Shown here in pieces: positions 8,269 through 16,748 of a stretch of 54,863 bases of DNA (positions are counted from its first letter, which is position 1; each line of letters begins with the position of its first letter). Source of the DNA: Verrucomicrobiota bacterium (GTDB taxonomy: Bacteria; Verrucomicrobiota; Verrucomicrobiia; Verrucomicrobiales; DEV007). The position numbers and the translations under genes were made by a program. The DNA lies in NCBI GenBank assembly GCA_020630975.1, contig JAHDID010000018.1, forward strand, positions 48,906-103,768. The letters are read 5' to 3'. Under the pieces are notes generated by a model. It ran no database searches, had not been told where the DNA came from, and saw only the letters and a program-made list of their open reading frames with translations.

Positions 8269-9648
8269 ATGTGGAAAGGCCGATTTCAAGTAGAAACCTC
8301 GAATCTAGTCCAAGCCTATGGCGAGTCGATCTCGTTCGATTGGCGACTGTATCCGTATGATATCCAGGGCTCGATAGCTCACTCTCAGGTGCTGCGTGCC
8401 GCAGGCATCCTGACCGATGATGAGCAGCAGCAGATCGCCGATGGGCTGACTCAGATCAAAGCGGATATCGATGCTGGGGACTTCGAGTTCAAAACCAGTC
8501 TCGAGGACATTCACATGAATATCGAGAGTGTGCTCACTGAGCGCATCGGCGATGTCGGGGCTAAACTACACACCGCCCGGAGTCGGAATGATCAGGTGGC
8601 TCTGGATGTGCGCCTCTACTGTCGAGATGAGGTACAGCAGATTCACGGGCTACTGACCAAGCTGCAGCAGGCTCTGCTGCAGCTGGCGCAGAATCACCCC
8701 GAGGCAGTCGTGCCAGGCTACACTCACCTGCAGCGCGGCCAGCCCGTGCTATTTGCCCATCACCTGTTGGCCTATCTCGAGATGCTCGAGCGGGACAAAG
8801 GCCGCCTCGCGGATGCCTACCAGCGGATCAATGTGATGCCGCTCGGCTCCGGTGCACTGGCGGGCTCGACGATACCGCTGGATCGCCAGGTGGCGGCAGA
8901 TATCTTGGGCTTCCCAGCTATCACGCAGAATTCTATGGATGCGGTGAGCGATCGTGATTTCATCGCCGAGCTACTTTTCGACTTTGCCCTGGTCGGCACC
9001 CATCTCTCGCGCCTGAGCGAGGATGTCATCCTATGGGCATCGGCAGAGTTTGGCTTTATCGAGCTATCGGATGCGCACACCACAGGCTCCAGTCTGATGC
9101 CGCAGAAGAAAAATCCCGATGTGGCTGAGATCACTCGGGGGAAGACCGGTCGCCTGACGGGGAATCTGATGTCCATCCTGACCACGCTGAAAGGCCTGCC
9201 GATGACTTACAATCGCGATCTACAGGAGGACAAGGAGCCGCTCTTTGACTCGATCGACACCATCAAGATCGCGGTTGATGTGTTTGCCGAGATGATGGCT
9301 GAGGCCAAGATCTGCGAGGCTGTCACTGCCGAGGCTACTGCGGACCCATTCCTACTCGCTACGGATATCGCTGATTATCTGGTGCTAAAGGGTGTGCCAT
9401 TTCGCCATGCTCACGAGATAGTGGGGCAGCTCACGGCTCATTCGCTGTCTGAGCAGGTGCCATTTCAGGAGATCCCACTGGCGACGTATCAGACCTTTTC
9501 CGATGTCTTTGCCGACGATGTCTACGATGTGCTGGAGGTGAAAAAAGCTCTCGATGCCCGCGTGGCCGTGGGTGCCCCATCGCCTGCCAATGTGGCTGGT
9601 CAGGTGTCTGGCTGGCAGGATCGTCTGGCTAGCGAGGTGGCTTGGTAA
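8269..9648 (+). CDS. argH: Argininosuccinate lyase
   Basis: Catalyses argininosuccinate to arginine plus fumarate, the last step of arginine synthesis; a homotetramer of the fumarase/aspartase superfamily. The family signature GSSLMPQKKNPD begins near residue 273 and carries the catalytic serine; HTARSRNDQVALD and GYTHLQRGQPVLFAHHLLAY are also intact. ATG 8269 (MWKGRF) matches the usual MWGGRF-type N-terminus and is preferred over an in-frame ATG at 8251. The gene is monocistronic, followed by an inverted repeat and a tRNA gene. Confidence 0.95.
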   Translation: MWKGRFQVETSNLVQAYGESISFDWRLYPYDIQGSIAHSQVLRAAGILTDDEQQQIADGLTQIKADIDAGDFEFKTSLEDIHMNIESVLTERIGDVGAKLHTARSRNDQVALDVRLYCRDEVQQIHGLLTKLQQALLQLAQNHPEAVVPGYTHLQRGQPVLFAHHLLAYLEMLERDKGRLADAYQRINVMPLGSGALAGSTIPLDRQVAADILGFPAITQNSMDAVSDRDFIAELLFDFALVGTHLSRLSEDVILWASAEFGFIELSDAHTTGSSLMPQKKNPDVAEITRGKTGRLTGNLMSILTTLKGLPMTYNRDLQEDKEPLFDSIDTIKIAVDVFAEMMAEAKICEAVTAEATADPFLLATDIADYLVLKGVPFRHAHEIVGQLTAHSLSEQVPFQEIPLATYQTFSDVFADDVYDVLEVKKALDARVAVGAPSPANVAGQVSGWQDRLASEVAW

Positions 9649-9691
9649 GTGTAGATTTGGGAGAAACTGAGAGCGAGTTTGTAAAAAGGCG

Positions 9692-9744
9692 CTTGCCAAA
9701 GTGGTCGAATGAAATTACAGATGGCGCTCGCCAGTTTTGGCAAG
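9692..9744. repeat. 9-bp inverted repeat between argH and tRNA-Leu
   Basis: CTTGCCAAA (9692-9700) and TTTGGCAAG (9736-9744) are perfect complements separated by 35 nt. It could be a long-loop hairpin downstream of argH or a regulatory site for the tRNA. No T-run follows, so a Rho-independent terminator is not supported. Confidence 0.35.
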
Positions 9745-9773
9745 CATCACGATTCAGTGAGTGCTTACTTTTT

Positions 9774-9858
9774 GCTCGGGTGGCGGAATTGGTAGACGCG
9801 CAGGATTAAGGATCCTGTGGAGCGATCCGTGGGGGTTCGATTCCCCCCTCGAGCACCA
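9774..9858 (+). tRNA. tRNA-Leu, anticodon AAG
   Basis: A complete 85-nt class II tRNA with encoded CCA. The acceptor stem pairs GCTCGGG with CTCGAGC, including one G-T pair. The D-arm is GCG..CGC, the anticodon stem CAGGA/TCCTG, and the T-arm GGGGG-TTCGATT-CCCCC. A long variable arm of about 13 nt contains GGA/TCC. The 7-nt anticodon loop TTAAGGA places AAG at positions 34-36 with G37, normal for Leu NAG isoacceptors. A34 would need deamination to inosine to read CUU, CUC and CUA. Confidence 0.93.
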
Positions 9859-9946
9859 CTTTTCTTTTTGTTTTTTGGAAGGTGGTTTAGATTTTAGCTG
9901 GGGTTGCTAAGATCTGAATCTGGGCATTTCAGCTACTCGGTTGGCA

Positions 9947-9968
9947 GAGGAAGATCCCAATCTTCCTC
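9947..9968. repeat. Perfect hairpin shared with the left edge of the window
   Basis: GAGGAAGAT-CCCA-ATCTTCCTC is a 9-bp stem with a 4-nt loop. The inner 18-mer GGAAGATCCCAATCTTCC is identical to 80-97. It lies 18 bp beyond the stop of the leftward sulfatase gene and may also act as a 3'-end hairpin, although no T-run follows on that strand. Confidence 0.55.
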
Positions 9969-9986
9969 CCTTCTATCCCCAAGGCC

Positions 9987-11510
9987 CTACTCATAGTCCC
10001 ACTTCATGATCCAGGGATCGTTCATGCGCTTTTGCAGGCCTTTCAGGCGGTCTTTATACTCCTGTAGCTGCTCAGCATAGGCGGGATCGGTGGCTAGGTT
10101 TTTGGCCTCGTGCGGATCTTCGGAGATTTTGTAAAACTCGAAGGCGGGCCGGTTGATGTATTCGCCGACGGTTTTCTGGCCGTAGGGCGCGTCCATGGAT
10201 TTCTGAAGCTGTGCCTGAAAGCTGCTGGCTTTCCACAAATCAGAGGCAAATGGATAGGGGAGGCCGTGGGCGATATTCCAGATCAGCTTGTAGTCGCGGT
10301 CGCGGATGACTCGCATCGGGTAGTACATCTGGATCTCGTGGAAGGTGTGCGAGGCAAATATCTCTTCCCAGTGCTGGGCCTCGGCATCGCCAAGGATAGG
10401 GACCCAGGAGCGCCCGTGGTAGCTCTGTAGACCTTTGCGTGGGCCGCGATTTTCCTTAGCTGCGTAGTCTTTGTCCCTCCAGTATTGGTTGGCATCGACC
10501 ATCTGCTTGGGCTGATTCTTTTCTCGGTCCAGCCCGCCTGCAAAATCGAGGATCGATGGGGTGATATCGATGTGGCTGATCATGGCCTGGCTCTCAACGC
10601 CGCGCTCGGTCTGGTAGGGATCGCGCACCACGAAGGGGACGCGGAGCCCACCCTCGTAGACGGTGGTCTTTCCTCCGGCGAAGGCCATGCCGTGATCAGA
10701 GGTGAAAATGAGCATCGTATCATCCCATAGGTCGGCCTCCTCGAGGATGGAGCGCAGCCTAGCGACGCCCTGATCGATACGAGAGACACTCTGGTAATAT
10801 TGGGCCAGCTCCTCGCGAGTCTCGGGGGTGTCGCTGAGGAAGTGGGGGATAGGCATATCCGCAGGATCGTAAAACACTTCCTCGACGCCGGGGAATGCGC
10901 CACGGTTGGGCTTATTACCAAACAGGTCGGGTTTGAGGTCTAGCTCAGAAGTCTGGTCAATGCCGCCGCCACGATGGGGATCTGACATGGCGAAGTAGAG
11001 GAAAAATGGCTGCTCTGAGTCGGCAGCGATGAAGTCGCGCACTTTTTCCGCCATCTCGATCGGGCTGCGAGGGTTGGCTTTGAAATAGGTCTGAAAACGA
11101 TACACCTCCTCAGGTGCGACGTGATATTTGCCAATATGACCGGTGCGGTAGCCGGCATCAGCCATCACTCGGGGCAGAGATAGGCTGATCACATTGTGAA
11201 AGCTGTCGAACTTATGGAAGGCGTGCGCGTGGCCATACTGGCCGTTGGCGTGGTTGTGCAGGCCAGACATGACGACCGACCGGCTCGCCGAGCAGCTAGC
11301 AGTGGTCGCAAAGGCATTGTGAAATAGGGTGCCATCGGCTGCTACCGCATCGATCGCCGGCGTCTGAGCGACCGGGTCGCCATAGCAGCCTAGGGTCGGA
11401 GACTGATCATCGGTGATGAAAAAGATCACATTGCGCTCTGCGGCTGTGCCCGTCTGGAGTGAAGTGGCAGCCAGCACTGCTGCCATGGAAAAGAGTAAAA
11501 TCGCTCTCAT
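9987..11510 (-). CDS. Secreted type I sulfatase
   Basis: A 507-residue exported sulfatase (alkaline-phosphatase superfamily) with a signal peptide of about 23 residues. The metal ligands are in NVIFFITDDQSPTLGCYGD. The formylglycine motif C-S-A-S-R is at residues 73-77, so maturation needs a formylglycine-generating enzyme. A second metal-site motif is FTSDHGMAFAGGKTTVYEGG. The C-terminal DPHEAKNLA segment is typical of the family. It probably removes sulfate esters from marine polysaccharides; the substrate cannot be read. It is divergent from purU and unlinked to glycosidases here. Confidence 0.92.
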   Translation of the reverse strand: MRAILLFSMAAVLAATSLQTGTAAERNVIFFITDDQSPTLGCYGDPVAQTPAIDAVAADGTLFHNAFATTASCSASRSVVMSGLHNHANGQYGHAHAFHKFDSFHNVISLSLPRVMADAGYRTGHIGKYHVAPEEVYRFQTYFKANPRSPIEMAEKVRDFIAADSEQPFFLYFAMSDPHRGGGIDQTSELDLKPDLFGNKPNRGAFPGVEEVFYDPADMPIPHFLSDTPETREELAQYYQSVSRIDQGVARLRSILEEADLWDDTMLIFTSDHGMAFAGGKTTVYEGGLRVPFVVRDPYQTERGVESQAMISHIDITPSILDFAGGLDREKNQPKQMVDANQYWRDKDYAAKENRGPRKGLQSYHGRSWVPILGDAEAQHWEEIFASHTFHEIQMYYPMRVIRDRDYKLIWNIAHGLPYPFASDLWKASSFQAQLQKSMDAPYGQKTVGEYINRPAFEFYKISEDPHEAKNLATDPAYAEQLQEYKDRLKGLQKRMNDPWIMKWDYE

Positions 11511-11641
11511 GAGGCAGGGTGGCGTGACGCAAAGCGCTGGTCAAGATAAGCAAACGAGGATCGGAAGTGGGCGATATTCTCTCTTTTTCTTGTCGTAATG
11601 GAGATTAAGATACCGCCGCGCGACATCCGGTCTCGTATCTC

Positions 11642-12520
11642 ATGGCTACAACTACAAATTCTTCTGTCCGTCCCACAGCTATCCTGCTGGCATCGTGTCC
11701 TGACCAGCCAGGTATCGTGGCTGCAATCTCTCAGTTTCTTTACGAAAACTCAGGTAACATCGTGGATGTCGATCAGCATGTGGATGTCGATGAGAAGACG
11801 TTTTTCATGCGCATCGAGTGGGAGGTTGTCACCTTTGGCATCGCTCGCGAGTCGATCGCAGCGGCTCTAGCACCGATCGCTACCCAGTTTTCTATGGAGT
11901 GGCAGCTGCATTTCTCCGATGTGAAGCCGCGTGCGGCGCTGTTTGTGACACGGGAGAATCACTGTCTCTACAATCTCCTGTCTCGCTATGAGAATGGTGA
12001 GCTGAATCTCGATATCCCGCTGATCATCAGCAATCGGGATGAGCTAAAGGATGCTGCGGACCGGTTTGAGATCCCATTTCACCACCTGCCTATCACCAAG
12101 GAGAACAAGGCGGAGCAGGAGGCCAAGACCATATCTCTCATGCACGACCACGGCTGCGAGATGGGCATCCTCGCCAAGTACATGCAGATCCTCAGTAGCC
12201 AGCTGGTCGATGCCTTTCCGCACAAAATCATCAATATCCACCACTCCTTCCTGCCGGCTTTCCCGGGGGCGCGCCCGTATCATTCCGCGTTTGAGCGTGG
12301 GGTAAAGATCATCGGTGCGACCAGTCACTACGTGACCGAGGATCTCGATGAGGGGCCGATTATTGCTCAAGGTGTCGCGCCAGTTTCGCATCGTGATTCG
12401 GTGAAGGATTTCATCCGCAAAGGTCGCGATCTCGAGCAGAATATCCTCAGTCGTGCCGTCTGGCTGCATATCAACCGCCGCACTCTCGTGGCGGGAAATA
12501 AGACGGTGGTTTTCGGCTGA
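11642..12520 (+). CDS. purU: Formyltetrahydrofolate deformylase
   Basis: Hydrolyses 10-formyl-THF to THF and formate, adjusting the one-carbon pool. An N-terminal ACT-like domain covers about residues 12-85 (LLASCPDQPGIVAAISQFL), followed by a formyltransferase-fold domain from about 95. The catalytic His is in NIHHSFLPAFPGARPYHSAF and the Asp in TEDLDEGPI. Length (292) is normal. It lies 98 bp upstream of metH in the same direction, a sensible partnership because both act on folate one-carbon units. The TCAAGATAAG core of the metH regulatory element also occurs upstream (11541-11550). Confidence 0.92.
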   Translation: MATTTNSSVRPTAILLASCPDQPGIVAAISQFLYENSGNIVDVDQHVDVDEKTFFMRIEWEVVTFGIARESIAAALAPIATQFSMEWQLHFSDVKPRAALFVTRENHCLYNLLSRYENGELNLDIPLIISNRDELKDAADRFEIPFHHLPITKENKAEQEAKTISLMHDHGCEMGILAKYMQILSSQLVDAFPHKIINIHHSFLPAFPGARPYHSAFERGVKIIGATSHYVTEDLDEGPIIAQGVAPVSHRDSVKDFIRKGRDLEQNILSRAVWLHINRRTLVAGNKTVVFG

Positions 12521-12573
12521 TTGATTTGGTCGGACACTCCAGCCTGGAGACTTTGCTAAAAACTCCTACCCAA

Positions 12574-12589
12574 ACTCTCAGCTGAGAGT
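12574..12589. promoter_or_regulatory. 16-bp perfect palindrome upstream of metH
   Basis: ACTCTCAGCTGAGAGT is fully self-complementary. It sits directly before the SahR-like element in the 98-bp purU-metH gap. A symmetrical protein-binding site is plausible. No T-run follows, so a purU terminator is less likely. Confidence 0.35.
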
Positions 12590-12590
12590 A

Positions 12591-12621
12591 AGATATCTAC
12601 GCATCAAGATAAGTAGATATG
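12591..12621. promoter_or_regulatory. SahR-type operator over the metH start codon
   Basis: ATATCTAC (12593-12600) and GTAGATAT (12613-12620) are perfect 8-bp arms around GCATCAAGATAA. The right arm runs into the metH ATG (12619). The element aligns with the metK/sahR intergenic element at 33259-33290, with ATCAAGATA and GATATG identical in both. Binding would block transcription or translation initiation of metH. Recognition by the SahR-type protein encoded at 33305 is inferred. Confidence 0.65.
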
Positions 12622-15600
12622 AGTGATCTGACATCTGAACTACGCGCTGAGCTCGATAAGAGAATCATGGTCCTGGATGGGGCGATGGGCACCACCATAC
12701 GGGGCTATGGCCTAGAGGAGGCGGATGCTCGTGGTGAGCGCTTTGCCAAAAATAAGAAGGATCTGCTCAATAATGGCGACATCCTCTCGCTGACCAAGCC
12801 CGATGTGATCGGCGATATCCACAAGCGCTTTCTGGAAGCCGGTTCGGACATCATCGAGACCAATACTTTCTCGGGTACCACACTGGCGCAGAGTGAGTTT
12901 TTCGTGGAGGACCCTCGGGAGTCGGGCAAAGGGCGGAAAGATCCCGAGTTTTTCGATCGCGAAGTGTGTAATAATCCTTTCCTAAAAGATCTGGTCTGGG
13001 AGCTGAATGTGGAGTCGGCCAAGCTGTGCCGCCATTGGTGTGATCAGATCGGCTCCGATACGGGTAGAAAGCGCTATGTAGCAGGTGCCATCGGACCGAT
13101 GACGGTATCGCTATCTCAATTGGCGGATGCAGATGATCCAGCCTTCCGGATCGTGCAATTCGATCAAGTCCGAGACTCCTACAAGCACCAGATCCGCGGA
13201 CTGATTGAGGGTGGTTGCGACATCATGATGGTCGAGACGATCTTCGACGCGCTGAATGCTAAGGCTGCTCTCGTAGCTGTGCGAGAAGTCTATGATGAGG
13301 ATAATATCGAGCTGCCAGTGATCATCTCAGCAGCCGTCGGCAGAGGCGGCGAGACAATGATCTCGGCTCAGAAAGTCGAGGCCATGTGGAATGCTGTGGC
13401 CCATGTGAATCCCCTAGCTGTCGGGCTCAACTGCTCTCTCGGCCCGGATGTAATGGAGCCGTTCATCGCTGAACTTGGTAAAGTGTCTAGCACCTACATC
13501 TCATGTTACCCCAATGCTGGCGATCCAGACCCGCTGAAGCCGACCGGATTTTCCTACAACGAGGAGCAAATGATTGGGTACATCGACGGCTTTTTGAAGA
13601 ATGGCTACGCCAACCTCATCGGTGGCTGCTGTGGCAATACGCCAGAGTACATCGCGCACTATGCTGAGCTGGCGCAAAAGTACGAGCCGCCCAAGCCATC
13701 GGCACCAGACGCCGCGATGCGTCTGAGTGGCTCGGAGGTGTACAACCACACTCCCGACAAAAATTTCCTCATGGTCGGCGAGCGAACCAATGTCGCCGGA
13801 TCGCCAAGATTCCTCAAACTGGTCAAAGCTGACCAGCTCGAGGACGCCGTAGCCATCGCCCGCCAGCAGGTGGAGAATGGTGCGCCGGTCATCGATATCT
13901 GCATGGATGAGGGCATGATCGACGGTGTTGAGGTGATGACTCGATTCCTCAAGTTATTGCAGGCAGAGCCAGACGTAGCTGCCGTGCCGATCATGGTCGA
14001 CTCGTCGAAATGGGAGATCATCGAGGCAGGCCTGAAATGCCTACAGGGTAAGGGTATCGTCAACTCGATCTCGCTGAAGGAAGGTGAGGAGGCATTCAAA
14101 GAGAATGCCCGCAAGATCATGAAATACGGTGCTGCCGTGGTGGTGATGGCTTTTGATGAGAAAGGCCAGGCCGACAGCTACGAGAGCAAAATCCGCATCT
14201 GCGAGCGCGCCTATCGTGTGCTGGTAGACGACGTCGGCTTCAATCCCGAGGACATCATCTTTGATCCCAATATCCTCACCGTCGCCACCGGTATGGAGGA
14301 GCACAATAACTATGCGGTCGACTTCATCGAGGCGACCCGCTGGATCAAAGAAAACCTACCTGGGGCCAAGGTCTCCGGAGGTGTGTCGAATATCTCCTTC
14401 TCCTTCCGTGGTAATAACACCGTGCGCGAGGCGATGCACGCCGCATTCCTCTACCACGCCTGCAAAGCGGGTATGGACATGGGTATCGTCAATCCAGGCA
14501 TGCTCGAGGTCTACGACGAGGTCGAGCCTAGCCTGCTGAAGCTGGTCGAGGATGTGCTGCTCAATCGTCACGACGGAGCCACTGAGGCGCTCATCGATTT
14601 CGCCGAAGAGCTGAAGAACAAAGGTGCCCACAAAAAAGACAAAGCCAGTGGCCCTGACTTGAGCTGGCGCGAGGGTGCCAGTGTCGGCGAGCGCATGACC
14701 CATGCCTTGGTAAAAGGTATCACTGACTTTATCGAAGAAGATACCGAAGAGGCACGCCAGGCTCTCGGCAAACCGCTGAACGTGATCGAAGGCCCGCTCA
14801 TGGATGGTATGAAAGTGGTCGGCGATCTCTTTGGCGCGGGCAAGATGTTCCTACCCCAGGTGGTGAAGAGCGCTCGGGTGATGAAAAAGGCCGTCGCCTA
14901 CCTAGAGCCATTCATGCTCGCTGAGAAAGGCGACGACGAGGAGGACAATGCGCCAACTTTCGTCATCGCCACCGTGAAGGGCGACGTACATGACATTGGC
15001 AAAAATATCGTGTCTGTGGTACTCGGCTGCAATGGCTACAAAGTCGTCGACCTAGGCGTGATGGTCGACTGCGACAAGATCATGGAGGCAGCCGTGGAGC
15101 ACGGCGCTGATATCGTCGGCATGAGCGGTCTGATCACCCCATCGCTCGATGAGATGATCCACAATGCCAAGGAATTTGAGAAGAAAGGCTACAAGATGCC
15201 GATCTTGCTCGGTGGTGCGACCACCTCGCGGGCACACACCGCTATCAAGATATCCGAGCACTACAGCGAGCCGATCATCCACGTGGGCGATGCCTCGCTA
15301 GTGGTAGGCGTGTGCAATAGTCTGCTCTCCGAAAATCTGCGCGACGGCTACCTAGCCGACCACGCCACTATGGAGCAGCGCGAGCGCGACATGCATGCCG
15401 GCAAAGGTAGCACTGCAGTGTATGTGCCGTTCGCCCAGGCCCAGGAGGAAAAGCTAAAGATCGATTGGGAGACTACGGATCTAGCTGTGCCGAGCTTTAT
15501 CGACCAGTACACTATCGATAGTGTGCCATTGGCCGACATCGTAGATGTGTTCGATTGGAGTCCGTTTTTCCATGCTTGGGAGCTGCGCGGAGTGTTCCCG

Positions 15601-16395
15601 AAGATCCTGAAGCATAAAGATCACGGCGAAGAGGCGACCAAACTCTACGACGATGCGCGCCGTATTCTCGATGATCTGGTGAATAATGAGCGTCTTCTGG
15701 CTCGTGCCACCTACGGTATTTATCCTGCGCACTCCACAGGCGAGTCCGTAGAGGTCTTTGCCGACGAGGACAAGACTCTTCACCTGCAGACTTTCCATTT
15801 CCTACGCCAGCAGAAAGAAAAGATCAAAGCGGGCAGCCCCTTTCAGAGTCTGGCCGACTATGTGGCTCCCGATACTTGTGGGCGCCCCGACCATATTGGT
15901 GCCTTTGCCGTGACGGCGGGGAACGAAGTCGAAGAGTATGCCAAGACCTTCAAGGATAAGGGCGACGACTATACGGCTATCATGATCCAGGCACTGGCCG
16001 ATCGCTTTGCTGAGGGGCTGGCCGAGCTCATGCACAAGCGCGTGCGCGATGACATGGGCTTTGGCATTAGCGAGGGCCTGACCAATGAAGACTTCATCAA
16101 AGAGCGCTACCGTGGTATCCGCCCTGCGGCAGGCTACCCAGCCTGCCCGGATCACACGGAGAAGCAGACCCTTTGGAACCTGCTAGATGTCGACAAGACG
16201 CTAAATATGCAGCTCACTAGTAGCTACGCCATGTTCCCGCCATCGTCGGTGAGTGGTTTGTACTTCTTCAATGAGCAGGCCAAGTACTTTGCTGTAGGCA
16301 AGATCGAGCGAGACCAGCTCGAGGCCTATGCCGCCCGCAAAGGAATGGCCCTAGAAGAGGCTGAGAAGTGGCTGGCACCGAATCTGGCAGACTAG
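12619..16395 (+). CDS. metH: Cobalamin-dependent methionine synthase
   Basis: A full-length modular enzyme of 1258 residues that transfers the methyl group of 5-methyl-THF to homocysteine through methylcobalamin. Domains in order: the homocysteine/zinc domain (about 1-350) with GLNCS and [10 protein letters not shown] near 335; the pterin-binding domain (about 370-640) with [13 protein letters not shown]; the cap helices (about 660-750); the B12 domain with DVHDIGKN near 789, whose His is the cobalt ligand; and the C-terminal SAM-binding reactivation domain with [16 protein letters not shown] palindromic SahR-like element covers the start codon, and there is no space upstream for a cobalamin riboswitch. 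purU precedes it in the same direction. Confidence 0.96.
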   Translation: MSDLTSELRAELDKRIMVLDGAMGTTIRGYGLEEADARGERFAKNKKDLLNNGDILSLTKPDVIGDIHKRFLEAGSDIIETNTFSGTTLAQSEFFVEDPRESGKGRKDPEFFDREVCNNPFLKDLVWELNVESAKLCRHWCDQIGSDTGRKRYVAGAIGPMTVSLSQLADADDPAFRIVQFDQVRDSYKHQIRGLIEGGCDIMMVETIFDALNAKAALVAVREVYDEDNIELPVIISAAVGRGGETMISAQKVEAMWNAVAHVNPLAVGLNCSLGPDVMEPFIAELGKVSSTYISCYPNAGDPDPLKPTGFSYNEEQMIGYIDGFLKNGYANLIGGCCGNTPEYIAHYAELAQKYEPPKPSAPDAAMRLSGSEVYNHTPDKNFLMVGERTNVAGSPRFLKLVKADQLEDAVAIARQQVENGAPVIDICMDEGMIDGVEVMTRFLKLLQAEPDVAAVPIMVDSSKWEIIEAGLKCLQGKGIVNSISLKEGEEAFKENARKIMKYGAAVVVMAFDEKGQADSYESKIRICERAYRVLVDDVGFNPEDIIFDPNILTVATGMEEHNNYAVDFIEATRWIKENLPGAKVSGGVSNISFSFRGNNTVREAMHAAFLYHACKAGMDMGIVNPGMLEVYDEVEPSLLKLVEDVLLNRHDGATEALIDFAEELKNKGAHKKDKASGPDLSWREGASVGERMTHALVKGITDFIEEDTEEARQALGKPLNVIEGPLMDGMKVVGDLFGAGKMFLPQVVKSARVMKKAVAYLEPFMLAEKGDDEEDNAPTFVIATVKGDVHDIGKNIVSVVLGCNGYKVVDLGVMVDCDKIMEAAVEHGADIVGMSGLITPSLDEMIHNAKEFEKKGYKMPILLGGATTSRAHTAIKISEHYSEPIIHVGDASLVVGVCNSLLSENLRDGYLADHATMEQRERDMHAGKGSTAVYVPFAQAQEEKLKIDWETTDLAVPSFIDQYTIDSVPLADIVDVFDWSPFFHAWELRGVFPKILKHKDHGEEATKLYDDARRILDDLVNNERLLARATYGIYPAHSTGESVEVFADEDKTLHLQTFHFLRQQKEKIKAGSPFQSLADYVAPDTCGRPDHIGAFAVTAGNEVEEYAKTFKDKGDDYTAIMIQALADRFAEGLAELMHKRVRDDMGFGISEGLTNEDFIKERYRGIRPAAGYPACPDHTEKQTLWNLLDVDKTLNMQLTSSYAMFPPSSVSGLYFFNEQAKYFAVGKIERDQLEAYAARKGMALEEAEKWLAPNLAD

Positions 16396-16748
16396 GTGCT
16401 CCCTGCGGTTGTCCTTTCCGAGATCTCAGATGCTAGCTCCTCCGAGGCTTTAGCGGTCCCGGAGGGGCTCGAAGATAATAGCCAGTGGCAAGCTTAACGC
16501 AGCCACCGGATGGGGCAGAAGTGAATCCACACCCCGGCGGGGTGCTAGAAACTTTTGCTAACCTATAGCGCTCCAGGATCCGACAAGTCGAACCGAAAAC
16601 GACATTAGAATCTGCGAGTTACCAAACCTGCGGAAGGGGGCTATGTGGAGATCTGATCTTCGAAATTTGGTTGAAGCCGCATGCGTGACTGCGTTTGGTT
16701 TTGGCTTGTCAGCGTCCGCACTATTGATGTAACTCTCACAGAGATAAG
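16396..16748. repeat. Intergenic region with a structured multi-hairpin repeat (16435-16565)
   Basis: No gene is visible in this 353-bp gap. It contains a row of hairpins: AGCTCCTCCG/CGGAGGGGCT (16435-16444/16460-16469, one G-T pair); CCAGTGGC/GCCACCGG around AAGCTTAACGCA; and CACCCC-GGC-GGGGTG (16530-16544). The order, with the GCTCGAAGATAATAGCC and GGGGTGCTAGAA segments, resembles a repeat family that I remember as abundant in planctomycete genomes; this is from memory and unchecked. The remaining 180 bp before the next gene show nothing recognisable. Confidence 0.5.

Noticed and set aside
9859-9900. T-rich stretch after tRNA-Leu as an intrinsic terminator
   Set aside because: Several T-runs are present, but no stem precedes them.
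12521-12618. Cobalamin riboswitch upstream of metH
   Set aside because: The gap is only 98 bp and is filled with palindromes; no B12 box was found. MetH also uses B12 rather than importing or making it.
16396-16748. Riboswitch (cobalamin, SAH or Moco type) in the gap after metH
   Set aside because: Some GC-rich strings look similar, but none of the conserved cores could be placed; the hairpin order fits a repeat element better.
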